Assembly (NCBI GenBank): GCA_001599815.1
Contig: BCIA01000001.1
Span: forward strand, 6,778,978-6,842,977
Reading direction: 5' to 3'
DNA length: 64,000 nt
Source of the DNA: Furcasterigmium furcatum
Lineage: Eukaryota > Ascomycota > Sordariomycetes > Glomerellales > Plectosphaerellaceae
The translations under genes and the position numbers were made by a program. The notes beneath the pieces are model-generated. The model saw only the letters and a program-made list of their open reading frames with translations. It did no database searches and was not told the DNA's origin. Shown in pieces: positions 12,291-24,081 of this stretch (position 1 is the stretch's first letter; each line of letters starts with the position of its first letter).

Positions 12291-14056
12291 TCACAGTCGG
12301 TACTTTGCCGATATCAAGCCCTGAAGAAATCTTCCGCTCTTATCCGATTTCCTTGGCAAGTCGCTTCCATCGTCTTCAGTCCCAGTGTCGACCTGGATCT
12401 GGTCCATGTCCTTCTGGGCGAATTTCAGAGCCCTGAGAAGCCACACTAATGACTAGTTATCATGCTGTTCCCGGAGAAATACAGGCGGCGGAGGAAACTC
12501 ACGGAAGATAAAGGCCACGATGTAAGCCGATCCTGCGAGTAGCTGGACACCAAGGTACCCATCACCACCCTGGCCCTTGATCGCCAGTGCTATAGGCTGC
12601 GCGATCAGGGTGGGTATCGAGAGGAATATCCAGAAGATAGATAGGGCTGGCCGAGTCAGACAATGCCGAGAAGTCAAACACGTGTAAATGAGGTAACTTA
12701 CCGGATGGGAGAAGAGGAAGTCCAACCACCTCGGCGCCAACTGCAGCCACCGTTGGCCAGATACAACCAGCTAAGGCACCACAGAGGGCGTAGACGATCA
12801 GGCCAGCAAAATATTTCCCGGCGAGCACCCAGAGGAACAGTGCTGTCAGCCCGGCCAGCAATGTGCTGATCCCAGACACGTTGAAGCGGCCCCAGCGGTC
12901 GGTTGAGAGGCCGATGAGAGGATGTCCGATGCCTTGGCCCACTGCAGAACGTCAGTATTTTAACGACAGCAATAGCTCAGTCAAACACCTACAGTTCATG
13001 AGAGCCGCCGCCAAAGACGCTTGGCTGGCTGTGAGGCCTACGCTCTGTCCATAATCCGCGAGCGAGAAGATGACGATGGTGTAGCCAATGAGACTGAAGA
13101 ATCCCCAAGACAGGAAGAGTAGGAACTCCTTCTGTCTCAGCAACTCCCAGCGGAAGGCGGCCAGCACAGTACCGACAGCCTTGTTGCGATCCCTCAAGAG
13201 GATACAGCAGGTGCCGTTGACGACAAATGTAAGAATGGCCAGGATTCGGAAGGCCCAGGGCAAGCCGACGTTCGAAATGGCAGCGTTCGTTGCGAGGGAG
13301 TACACGAGGCCGCCAAATCCGGACCCGCAAGTTGTCAATGAATTTGCGAACGACCGGCGCTTGTCAAACCATTGCGAAACGATGGGCACTGTTGAGTTGA
13401 AAGAGAGACCGACACCGAGGCCGAAGAAGACTCCCTGGGTAAGCACGAGGTGCCAGATCTGGGTGCCAAAGGACGCGCCGATGAGAGCACTGGACTGGAT
13501 GATGACACCTAATCCGAGGGTAAACCGCGACCCTAGATGACGAACGGAAACTGTGACGAGGGGGGCCGTCATGAGAGCTGCCAGAGTTAGCAAGGCTGTG
13601 TGCCTGTCAAGTGATGGGGTGGCTTTACCAATGGAGAACGCAAGACCCCCAACAAACGCAAAGACAATCGGGCTTGTGCCATCGAACTGCCCCGAGTTGA
13701 GATAGTGTGCGAGAAAGACGGCGAAGGACTGATGAAGACATTGATATCAGTTGACCTGTCACCAGATTGAGTCTCAGAGTCCAAATTCCAAATTCCTACC
13801 GAATTGAGACCCCAGGTATGGAAATTGACCAGCGCCACGCAGACAACAACGACCCTAGGGACTCGAGCGTCAGCGCAAGCGTCAAAACTCCGGGGATGTT
13901 GTCGTCTTACCAACCGTATCCACCCTCCTTGAATTCCTTCTCGGGAGTATCGTATGTCTGGAGTCTCTCGACGACACTGGTGGACTTCTCGCCTGTTCCA
14001 GCTTCTGAAGTAGGCTGACCTGAGTCACCTTGGTGGGCTGTCGTGTTACCAAACAT
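12291..14056 (-). CDS. MFS monocarboxylate-transporter-like protein (474 aa)
   Basis: Seven exons: 14056-13911, 13854-13800, 13728-13629, 13577-12993, 12941-12702, 12646-12503 and 12445-12291. All phases close. The N-terminal cytosolic segment (MFGNTTAHQGDSGQ...) leads into EGGYGW, the DGGWGW-like signature of fungal MCH/MCT proteins, then VVVVCVALVNFHTWGLNSS and FAVFLAHYL. Later elements include the TM4-5 region GVFFGLGVGLSFNSTVPIVSQWF and LGQGIGHPLIGLSTDRWGR, the conserved loop between TM8 and TM9. About 12 membrane helices; the C-terminus is a short charged cytosolic tail. Likely transports monocarboxylates or riboflavin-like compounds; direction and substrate are not visible. Upstream at 14257-14268 is a 12-bp GC palindrome element shared with the ACS transporter promoter. 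Confidence 0.9.
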
Positions 14057-15230
14057 CGCGAAGTACGTTCCGGTTCTTCATCGACAGGGAAAAAGAATCC
14101 AAGTCGCACAAGAGAAATCTCGACATTAACAGCCTTTCGGAACTGTCTGTCGGCCTCGAGAAAAAAAAATCCATTCATCACGTAAAAAAAACTGGCAACC
14201 TTCCTAATAGGGGCTGGATGGGCCGGGCGCCACCCGTCGGCTCCGCAACGGCCGCGGCCGGCCGGCGGAGATCTCGGCCAAGCTAGCGTTCATCGAAACG
14301 TGGAAAATAATGGATTTGGAGAATATTAGGTTATGTCAAAATCGACGAAGAATTGCAATGCGCAACGACAGATGCTGTCGTGTGGTGGTGAGTGGTCGGA
14401 ATTCCTGGGTATGCGGAATTGCCAAGATACTCCTGGACTTGTCGGTTTTCACCCATCACCGCTCGTCAACATGGAGCATCAATGAATTAATACACGAAGA
14501 TCGAATTTACCAACATTGGAAACTCAGCGAAAAGTAACAGGTGAACGGCATGCCAAGGTGCAGCATACTCGAACATGAAAACTTCCCTGCGTTATCGCGA
14601 TTACCCGAACATGGATCCCTCCTTGTTTTTTGACCATGGAACATTTGCTTGAATTATGTGCATGGCTTCTCTGTGCTGTCGCGATGCGAATTCAACCCAC
14701 CCGACAGGGATCAAACTCCTGCCTGAATGTTCATGTCGCCAGAACTTGTGCTTCCCGGCGGCATAGCTGGCTAAGACTTCAGGCGCCCCGATGGGCAAAC
14801 GGCGAGGTTCATTTGGCTCTTGGAATCAGAACCGGATCCGTCCCGCTGCTTTTAGACTGAGCCGGCCCCTGAGCAGCCGCCCTGAGGTTAGTTTGTGGCT
14901 GAGCGTGCATAAGCCAGCCACACTTGTATAAATTTCACCGTAAATTTGCTTCTCAATTTGAACGTAGTATGGTTGCGAGAAGCGGCACAAAATGGCACAG
15001 TCTGTGGGATTGTTAAAGGCACAATAGATGGATGGTATGACCTCCTTAAAGCTGGCCACCAGGCTTCTATCAGATGCGGTAGACAAGAGGCGCGTCACAT
15101 GACGCCTCAGCGGGGAAGGAAGGCGTTTAGTACCTCGCAGCCCAGACCGCAAGCCACGACGGGCAACTTCCACACTTCACGTCCATCCCCACGCCGCGTG
15201 CTGTTTGCCTCATTCCCGACATTATGAGCC
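14057..15230. promoter_or_regulatory. Divergent intergenic region, MCT-like transporter / unknown gene
   Basis: About 1.2 kb. It holds GCCGGCCGGCGG at 14257-14268 (same 12-mer as 3805-3816) roughly 200 bp upstream of the transporter start, and TATAAAT at 14927-14933 about 300 bp upstream of the gene at 15231. The short open frames between show no family features. Confidence 0.45.
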
Positions 15231-16616
15231 ATGAGCGCCGGGGAATTTCGCACAAATGTCGAGAGTGGCAAAGTCCCGGTCGACAGCCATGATCGCGTGT
15301 TGCGCATCGCCTACATTTACATGGACGCTGGGCTGTGGGAGGACGATGGCGTCTTTGATGTTGCTGCCCAACTCCACGCACGCGGCTGGTCTTTCGGCCA
15401 GGGAGATTTGAAATTCAACCGGTAAGCGGCTGTAGTGTGGATAAGCGATTCCCGTCGAAGAAGCAGGAGGCTGGCTGATAAGTACCACAGGACTCTGGAT
15501 ATCTTCTACCTCGCCCAAATTGCAGCCGGCATCTACCGCGCCTGCGCCCAACTCGACGGGGATTTTCCCTTGCCAGATGACTTTGAGACATTTTACGCTG
15601 AGCACCGTCAGCTTCTCAACCAGGACGCATGGAAACAATACTACTCGCCAACCCTACTCACGCAAGCAACTTCAGCTCGCTTCTACCGACTGCCCGACTT
15701 ACAGGATCTGCCAGACTCTAGTGACCCGCTCGGGGCGCCGCGACAGAAGGGCGGCGCCGGCCACTGTATTACCAAGCTTCCACGCTGGGCACACGACGTT
15801 GTGCGTGCTCACAGAAGACAGCCGGCCCTCCCCGTATCGACTATCACCGAGATCGCTCTCTCAACCCTCCAGCAGACAATCTCGCGCGTAAGGGAGGAAT
15901 GCCCAGGTGTCCAGCCTTTTTACTCGGAGACCCAAGCCCGCTTCTGGCTCGGGTATATGAAGCTCAGGTCTCCGCAAACAGTGTCCCCCAAGACGGCATG
16001 GGGCCCCCACGAGTTCGGCATGCAGGTCGCGAGAGGACTCTATGACACCTGGGCTTGGGAAGCGCACTACTCGCCGGAACGATGGGCGTCCTTTGACGCG
16101 CCACCTCTCGAGCCGGACCTGGATGGCACGCGCCCGAGCGAGGTGAGTTGGTGCGGGTGGCCGGACGGTGGCGTCGGCGGGCAGGCGAGGTCCAGAGGAT
16201 GGGAGCCGGAGGTTGGGAGTGAAGAGGAGATTGCCTTCCTGGCGGCTGTTGCCGTGAAAGAAACGGAGGGCATCGAGCTGAGCGAGCTGGACTATTCGAT
16301 GCGCTCGCACATATTGCTCGGGGTGCTCCATGCCGCGTTCGAGGGGGGCAGTCTGTTCGAGGATCTGACACGGCGAGTCGTCGAGGCCGGCAGGCTGGGC
16401 CAGCGCGAGGCCGAGCCGTGGATTCGACAGGCCTTGCTGGTCATGGAGCCGTATGCGGTGCACGAGGGCCAACAGCAGCAGGTATGGCCTGCCTCGGCAA
16501 CGGATCGGGATGAGCTGCTACAGCGCGTCCTGGTCGACAACGGGCAGTTGCTCGCCAGGTGGCAGCGTTCGAGCATTTGCAAGGAGTTTAATTTCGAGCT
16601 GAGACCAAGGCAATGA
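15231..16616 (+). CDS. Unknown fungal protein (438 aa)
   Basis: Exons 15231-15421 and 15491-16616 (intron GGTAAGC...CACAG, phase closes: ...KFNR-TLDIFYLAQ). I do not recognise a domain. The protein is soluble, rich in Trp, Tyr and acidic residues, with no signal peptide or membrane segment. Recognisable blocks are VLRIAYIYMDAGLWEDDGVF near the N-terminus, LPRWAHDVVRAH near the middle and HILLGVLHAAFEGGSLFEDL in the C-terminal half. It looks intact and uses the same GC-rich third positions as its neighbours, so it is a real gene rather than chance. Its stop codon is 101 bp from that of the chitinase, in convergent orientation, so transcripts may overlap at the 3' ends. Confidence 0.75.
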
Positions 16617-16717
16617 GGGAACCTGGAAGATGGACATGGCACGCACGACTATACGAAACTCCACTTGAGCATTTCCATGCTGCATTCCGTCCTCCTCATG
16701 CTATCCACGTCCATTCA

Positions 16718-19700
16718 CTACGTCTCCGTACAAGAACCAAAAGCAGACTGACATCCCTCACCGCAGTAGGCGTTCGTATCACCGCAATAGCCCCATTCAG
16801 AGCAACAGTTCCCGAATCCAGATCCCTTGCACGTCGCACCGATGGGATCGCTGTTTGAGCTGCACGTACCATCCGTCGAGACCGGCTGACCGGGCGAATC
16901 GCAGGTACCAAAGCCCGTCTGGCAGCCCGTGCTGCAGTGCACGCCCGAGTCGCCACACCAGCCGTACTCGGAACAGCAACTACCAAACACAGACCCGGCA
17001 CAGGTGTGCCCGTTGCCGCCGCACTGGCCGTCCGTGCTGACCGGCAGGCTGGAGCCGCCGCCGCACTCTCCGTACGCAGGGTCGCACGACTCGGGAGCGC
17101 AGTACGCGGCGCCGGAGCCGCATTCCCCAGACCAGTTGCAGCACTGGCCAAAGGTCGAACCGGCACACGTGGCACCGATGAAGCTGCTGGGACCGCAGAC
17201 GCCGTCGAGCGAGACGGGCGGCTCCTCGGGAACGGGGTCGCATGTGCCGTGCTCGGGGTCACAGATCAAGTGGCCGCAGTTGGCGGGCGCCGAGCCGCAC
17301 CAGCCCCAGAGGGAGCAGCAGTCCCCGAAAAGCGTGCCGGCACAGGTCATCCCGTCGAAGTCGGCGCCGCAGCGGCCATCGGTCGAGGGGCTGCCTGATG
17401 GCGCCGGGGCCGTCGAGCTCGAGGCTGCCGTGGACTGCTCCCCACCGCCCATGGAAGCCAGCACGATTTCCGTGGTATACGTCGACTTGGAGATAGACTC
17501 CACCTCGGTCGTCAGGATGACCGTCTCGCCGGGCCCCCACGGCTCGGGCGTATACGTCGGCACCGGGATCGTGTAGGTCGTGCTCTGCACCAGCGTCCGG
17601 GTCGGAAGGCTGGCCGCGTCGCTCACCATCTGCCGCTTGAGCATCGGCGGCACACCAATAGGCAGGGTCCGCTTCTTCGCCGGCAGGAACGCCACGCCAA
17701 TGTCATACCCTGTGAACTCGCAGGAGAGCTTGGGCCCGCCGGCGGAGACGATGGCTCGCTCGACGCAGCCTGACTTGATGAAGAAGGGAAGGTTGAAGTA
17801 GGCGCCCGAGTAGCGCGTAGAGGTGCGCTCGCGCCAGTCCCAGCCGGTGAGGGCACCGCATCCCCTCTCTTCGGACCTGAGGCGGGCGCCGCCGTCGGTG
17901 GCCCAGCCGTCGATATTGTAGACCTGGAAGGTGTAGTAGCCGAGGGCCGTGATCCTGTGTTCGGGTGGCGCATGTCAGCTCTCACCCAGTCTTTCTTTGC
18001 GTCAGATAGGGGAGGAAGAGAAGTAGGAACGTACCAGTAAGCACAGTCGGCACGCGCGGTCGGCTGCACAACCACCGTCACGGTCCTGGTCGGGGTGACC
18101 GTCCTTGTGGAGGTTGCGATGACGGTGATGGTCTGCGTAAGACCAAACTGCTTCGCCGTGAAGCTCGAACCGTCGTAGCCCGGCGGGTTGGTCGGGGCGA
18201 ACACTCTCGGGATGGTCCTCCCGTTGATCACGGTCTGGTCGGCGGCCCGTTCGGCAGACATGGCCGACAGCACGTCCCGGTCCAACGTGCATTCCGGGCT
18301 GCCCGGCGTCGTGGTCATTGAGGTATCCTGCCCATTGCAAGCAACGCTCGTCACGCAGGTTGTCTGTCGGATCAAGAAGTCAGCCGTCCCGCTTTCTCAG
18401 CGCCCCCTGAATTACTTAATGCCTTACCTCTGTGGTTCGCGTGGACGACACCATGAACCATGCACTGTAGCTGGTCACGACATACGTGCAAGCCGACGCG
18501 GTCACCGGATCGTTGCAGTTGTTGCCGCCGTCGGTGCCGCCGGGGCCCTGCGTGTTGCCGCACCCCCCGGGGAGCAGACAGCCAACGCCGCCGCACAGGC
18601 CGAGAGGGCAGCTGGGCACGCACCCGAGGATGCCGCAGCCGCCGCCGCAGCCGAAGATTCCGCAGCCGCCGTCGCAGCCGAAGAGCCCGCAGCCTCCGCC
18701 GCAGCCGAAGATGCTGCAGTCGCGCGTGCCGCAGCCGGGACCGGTGCAAGTTGGGGGGGAAATGGGAGTGGGCTTTACGATGACGGGGGGCAGTGGAGTT
18801 GGTGGCTCGGGATAGTCTATCGAGTAGGTTGGATGGGGCTGGATGGTGATGGTGGATGACGTTCCGTGGAAAGTCACGGGCGGGATGATGATCAGGGGTT
18901 CGTCAGTGTCGGTGGACGTGGCGGGCGTGGGCGTGGTGACGGGGAAGGTGGCGTGGTTCGGGGGCAGAGTGTAAACGAAGGAAGACGGGGTGATGCTCTG
19001 GACGGGGTTGATCCTATAGTCTGCCGTGTCTGTCGCCTCCAGCGTGAGGGGGTGAAGACTGATGGCCGTCACGGTGAAGGTTGGGACGGGGATCGTCGTC
19101 GTCACAACATAGACACCGCCGGCTCCCGACGACAGCAGAGTCGTTGTCAAGGCGGGCCAGGTCGTCACAGTATGGGTGATGCTGAGGGGATAGGGCGGGA
19201 ATACGACGATACAGGGCGGTTCGCAGCCCACCAGCGGGTTGTGGGACGTCCAGATATTCGGCGAGGGATAGACGATATTGGCTGGGGCACCAGCATCGAT
19301 CCTGTCACCGCCGAAGCCCTGGAGATCGATGGCCCAGTCGACGATCCCGGCAAAGTTGAGGCCCTGGTAGAGCAGTGTGCGGTCTGCCTTGACCTCGTCG
19401 TCCATGAAGGCAACCCACTGCGTGCTATCGTAGACGGCGATGTTTGAGTGGCTGTCGTCGTCAAGGTAGGAAGAGTACGACGAGATCGGCTGGAGAGCCC
19501 CGGACGGCGTTTTCCACTTGCCGTTGCCTGCGAGGATGGCGTAAATCTCGGCATTAGCGATGTAGCCCGCCGTTCCGGTACAAGGCCCGGGGTAGGCCCC
19601 GGACTCTCCGCCCGTGAATGTGCACATGGGGCCCGAGCAGCCGGGGGTCGTCATCTGGAACGAGCGGCCGTAGCTCGAGACGCCGACCGCGATCTTGTTG

Positions 19701-22208
19701 GAGGGCACGCCGGCCTTTGTGATCATGGACAGCGCCAGGAGGGTCTCGGTGATGTTGGTGTGGGAGCGGAGACAGTTGCCGGCCGGGCAGCCCTCGATGG
19801 CATGCTGGTTGGCATAATCCCACTGGCCGTGGAGGTCGTAGGCCATGAAGACGATGTAATCAGCCAGCGCGGCCATCTCGTCAATGTGATAAGCCTTGAG
19901 GTACCAGAACGAGGCGGGCGCGCAGAACGAGACCGACTTGGACGATGGCACCGCCGCCCGAAGCTTTCTGAAGAAGTCGAGATAGTTCGCAGCGTCCTCG
20001 GCGGTGCCGGCGGGGATGCCGGGGATGTCTGGCGCGCCAGGGTCTGTATATCGCCTTTTGGTCAGTGACAATCCTCGTCGGCAAGAAGTCCTGGGCCCAA
20101 CTCACATTCCCAGTCAATGTCGATGCCATCCAGGTTGTGCTCCTGAACGAACGAGGCGATGTTGGCAACGAAAGTGTCCTGGTTCGCTGGCTTGACGGCG
20201 TCCCTGAAGATGAAGTACGTCGCCGGCTCGGCCGAGAAGGCCCAGCCGCCCAGGGACAGGATCTTCTTGAAGCCGGAGAGCTGCTTGAACAGGTCCCACT
20301 GGATCTGTATGTGGCTGACGTCGACGGCATAGCTGGTGGTGACGTGGCCGAAGGCCATGTGGATGTGCGTGTAGGGGTTTAGATCCATGGCAGTGATCTT
20401 CATGTTCAGGCACGGTCGGGGCAAATTGTACCCTTCAAAGTAACCGATGCTCATGGGCTGGGCCGGCGCCGAGCCGACGACGATGTCGGTTCCGCAGTTG
20501 GAGATGCAGCCGTTCTCGCCAGGGGCCGAGGTCCCGGGCGCGCCGGTTGACGACTGCGAGATGGTGCAGAAGTCGCTGTTGATGCCGCATTGGCCGTGCT
20601 TGTTCTACATTGAGAGAATGGGGAGTCAGGTTGTTTGTTTCCAGGCGGTATCAGGGTCGAGAGAGAGAGACAGAGAAAAAGAAGTACATACGCAACAAGA
20701 CTTGAGAGGACAAGGATTCAGGCTGGCGAGCGTGGTGCCCGGTCCGGGCTGGGTCGTCCCGGGCTTCTGGGGGCCACAGACGGCGTTGGCGATGGGAGCC
20801 GGCATGGAAGGCGCACCGGTACTCAGGCAGATATTCTGATAAGCCTGGACGTTCGAGCAGCCCTCCCACCCCCAGGTCTGGGTGTTGAAGCTCTCTATCT
20901 CGGGGATGGTCAGACTGTTGGTCGCCGCGAAGGAGGAGCAGGTATCGCCGGGCACGACGTAGTGGGCGAAACAGGTGCCGTCTGGGTTGGGTTGCGGACG
21001 GAAGTCGGGAATGTCGCCGGCCGTGCAGCAGACGTGCTGGCCAACCTGCAGAGTCGAGCACAGAGTCGGGTCCGGGTTGTAGACATCAAAGGTATGAGGA
21101 GCAATGCCACATTCCGCCGCCAGACTCTCACCTACACCGGACGATCCGATCAGTATTGCAGCAGATTTTCAACATCAGGATGAGAAAGAGACTCACAGCT
21201 GTCGCCGGAGACAACCTGGATGGTCGAACAGAGGGCGCGTCGGTCAAACATCCTTGACGTGAGAGGTGTCGTCATGTTGGTGACGGTGGTGCTGTTGCCA
21301 GGCCAAGCAGTGCTATTGCTGGAAGGTTGGATTCTTGGGACCGAGAATGTCACATCTTCCCAAGGCTCCGCGCTGTCGTAAGATGTGATGCACTCGCCCG
21401 AGGCCCATGTGGCGACGGCGTCCTGGACAAAGCTCAGATTGCGATCTCCGCTGACCGCGATACCCAGGCTATACTTGGAGCTCCGGCTCTTTTTGCCACA
21501 TAGTTGCGCAACCACAGTGTTCGAGAAGCCGGTGTTTTTCACCTTGGTGATGAACCGTTGCAGCAACGATACTGGAAGCTCGCGGACCCCAGCTCCAGCA
21601 TAGAGACCGAGGGCCACTGAGTTAGAGTATGCGAACAAGGTGGTCGCGTTGCAGTCAGCGTCTCGGCTGGACAAGGCAGCGGCAAGCTGCTTCGACGCAG
21701 CGTCGAAATCCTCCAGCGTAGCAGGAACGCTGGATTCATTGAAGACCAGCTGAAGAGTCTCCAGGGTCTGGGTTGAGCTTCCCTTGGGCAGACAGGACTG
21801 ATCTGGAGTGATGTTGCCGGTGCTGTTGCTCCCGCCGTCTGGGTAGCTGGCACTACAGGCGCGGAAATTCTCGTTTTTGCGCAGAGAGTTGAAAAGAGGA
21901 ACGTCAAGAATCATGGTATCATTACACAGTGATAACCGACCCAGCCGGGAATACAGAGTCCAGTTTCCTGGATTTGATCCCGCTTCATTGCATTCGGCTG
22001 GGCAAGGATTCAGGACCATGTTGACGAGCTCCGGAGCAAGTGTAACGTTGCCGTCGCCCGCCGGCACGGCGGACGTGGTCGGCACTGGGTGCGCTGCCAG
22101 ATAGGAACTGAGACTGTCTGATCCGCCCTCTATCGCCGTGACTCGGTGAGCTAGCAACAGCGTGAGGGCGGCCGTTACGGCCGAGGAGAAGGGTAGTGAT
22201 AACCACAT
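16718..22208 (-). CDS. Killer-toxin-like GH18 chitinase with LysM and chitin-binding domains (1,710 aa)
   Basis: Exons 22208-21197, 21131-20692, 20604-20106, 20043-18428, 18363-18035 and 17954-16718. Order: signal peptide (about 1-25); a Cys-containing N-terminal region (to about 320) usual in this subgroup; LysM about 327-376 and 391-440; a short hevein-type module about 478-500 (KSCCNKHGQCG); GH18 from about 537 (MSIGYFEGYN) to about 900. The catalytic DxxDxDxE is DGIDIDWE at 643-650 with acid E650, followed by YPG as expected. Then a Thr/Pro-rich linker, a Cys/Gly repeat near 1110-1165 and, from about 1490, four tandem ChtBD1 domains (each CxxxxxTC...CC...G.CG). Secreted; predicted to degrade chitin. 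The family (subgroup C) resembles the alpha/beta chitinase part of yeast zymocin. It is divergent to a small secreted protein gene 1 kb away. Alternative role: self cell-wall remodelling or mycoparasitism. Confidence 0.92.
18625..18745 (-). repeat. Cys/Gly-rich tandem coding repeat in the chitinase
   Basis: On the coding strand the fourth exon carries repeated units of the form FGCGGGCG(I/L) (for example IFGCGGGCG, LFGCDGGCG, IFGCGGGCG), roughly 30 nt per unit and about three to four units. On the plus strand this appears as repeated CAGCCG(C/A)(A/C)GAAGA-type GC-rich blocks. It sits between the GH18 domain linker and the C-terminal region and probably forms a disulfide-rich spacer. Confidence 0.7.
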
Positions 22209-23224
22209 CGTGGGCCGAGGGTCTTGGGAGATGACTAGAGTGGAAGGAACGTGAGAGAAACGGGGACGAACGGGAGATCAGAACACAGAGCAGGGACAGC
22301 AAAGCAAAACATCAAGCAGTGACGGGATATCTAATAGAAATCTCGTTGCCAAACAGCAAGCCAAGCGGAGTGGGAGGCGGGATGCTCTACAGGAACAAGC
22401 ACATCCATCGTACATCCCGCATATCGTACGGCCGCTCCCTTCTACCTCGCCTTGCAGAGAGGGTAACATCGGACAAGGGTAAAGAGGGGTTCAGTCTGCG
22501 GTATTGTGGTCGCAATTTACACAAACGTTCGCCAAGCCATAGCTGAATGCATGATCCTTCCGCATGGGCATGTCGGTGGGTGGCCGACGAACCACACCGG
22601 TCAGACCTTGCAGGTATCCAAGCGCTACCCGGGCGTTGATCTGATGAGGGACGGCCCGCTCGATAGCCTTACAGATGCTTGCGGCCGTTGGTAACCCTTG
22701 TTGGTGAGTGGCGTTTACTGATCATGCTCCATGGCTACACCATCTTCATTTCCACAACGACGCAGGGGGGAGACGCCACAATATCCCGCGAACTACACAT
22801 TATGAACCGATTCTATCTCATCATGTGGCTCCAAGAGCACCATCCATGCTTTACGGCACCCGCAGCTTCTCAACTATCAGAGAAACAACCCCACGCCAAG
22901 GCTGTGCCTCTTCCGAAGGAGGTGCGGAAAGGGATTCAGCTGGCAATACTACACCACGAGACCGACGCCCACCTACTAGTACATGCGGCGCCTATTTTTC
23001 TCCACCTTGATATCTACCTATCTTTCATAGCACCGTTTGGCTCACTTGTCAGGGGTTCGCTTGCCTGCGCTCCCCAACTCTCTTTCTCATATTACATGGG
23101 CGTAACCATCTCTCGATCGCTTCCTTACCCTTTCACCCATTTCCCGCTGCGGTAATCGTTTATATTTGGCCCTCCTCTTCATCAGCATTATTCTAGCCAT
23201 TCGCTGCACTCATTCACCTCAAGA
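22209..23224. promoter_or_regulatory. Divergent promoter region, chitinase / small secreted protein
   Basis: 1,016 bp separate two divergent start codons. TTTATATTTG at 23159-23168 is a TATA-like element about 60 bp before the secreted-protein start. No supported gene lies between them, so the two genes could share an upstream control region. Confidence 0.45.
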
Positions 23225-24081
23225 ATGAAGCTCTGGGCTCTCTTGACTCTTGCCGCCGCCGTTGCAGCCGTCCCCTTCGAGGGCGACCGTCTGCACAAGC
23301 GTGCCGGAGAACGAAAGCATATTGGATATCGTATAGTGAACAAGGTACTTTGAGCTGCTCTCAGGAACCAAGGTATCAACAGACCGTGCCGGCGGTGCCC
23401 GCTAATCAGGACAACAATTCGTTCGTTGCTTTGCATCGCTAATGCATCTTTCTGATAGGCAGAAGCCGAGGCAATCAACAACAACGGCGGCAAGGCAGTG
23501 CAGTCACTCGGAACCCAAGGTAGACAGCTGGGCCCTGGCACTTATATATCCCCGGGGTTCCAAGAATTCCCGGACTACGACCCAGACCACGGAAAACCCT
23601 GGGACTGCGTCGTCACCATCGACGCTGAGCTCTGGGACGGGCTGAACAAGGCGTGGCTACCGAGGAACTACGAATTTCCGGAAGATCACGACGAGAATTC
23701 CGACACCTGCAAACCGCTTCCCCTCTGGACGCCGAGATGGCGTAAGTGATTTGATTCTTCGGTGATCACTTAGTCACTGCGATGTACCCTACCTACTACA
23801 CCTACTGACATCTCGCCACCTTCACAGGTTCTAATCGGACTCGCTTCCTAACACATCTGGATCCCTCGTTCACGGTATCAAACACCGTCCTCTTTGCCGT
23901 GGTTGATCTGCACGAAGAAAAGATTCAGGCGTTGCTCTCGCCATGGGTCATCGATACCGAGAAGGTCTACCTTGCGCAGTGTGCCGAAAGAGATACAGAA
24001 TCAAACGATCAAATCGGCAGAATCGGCACGGTTGATTGGGAAACTTCAAGTTTGCCAGGTTGGGGTCTGGGGCAGGATTAG
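23225..24081 (+). CDS. Small secreted protein, possible ADP-ribosyltransferase-like fold (218 aa)
   Basis: Exons 23225-23344, 23459-23741 and 23828-24081 join in phase. Signal peptide MKLWALLTLAAAVAAVP, then a Kex2-like HKR near residue 25. The start of the mature region reads HIGYRIVNK-AEAEAINNNGG, followed by RQLGPGTYISPGFQEFPDYD, then a strand WDCVVTIDAELW and a C-terminal half with THLDPSF...TVLFAVVDLHEEKIQ. The pattern YR...(E/A)A..I...GG...LGPGxYxSP resembles the first half of ADP-ribosyltransferase-type toxin domains (R or H, then Y in a GxY turn). I cannot confirm the catalytic Glu, so this is a hypothesis. Three cysteines at most. It stands divergent to the killer-toxin-like chitinase, which would suit a carrier/effector pair. 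Alternative: an unrelated small secreted effector. Confidence 0.8.
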
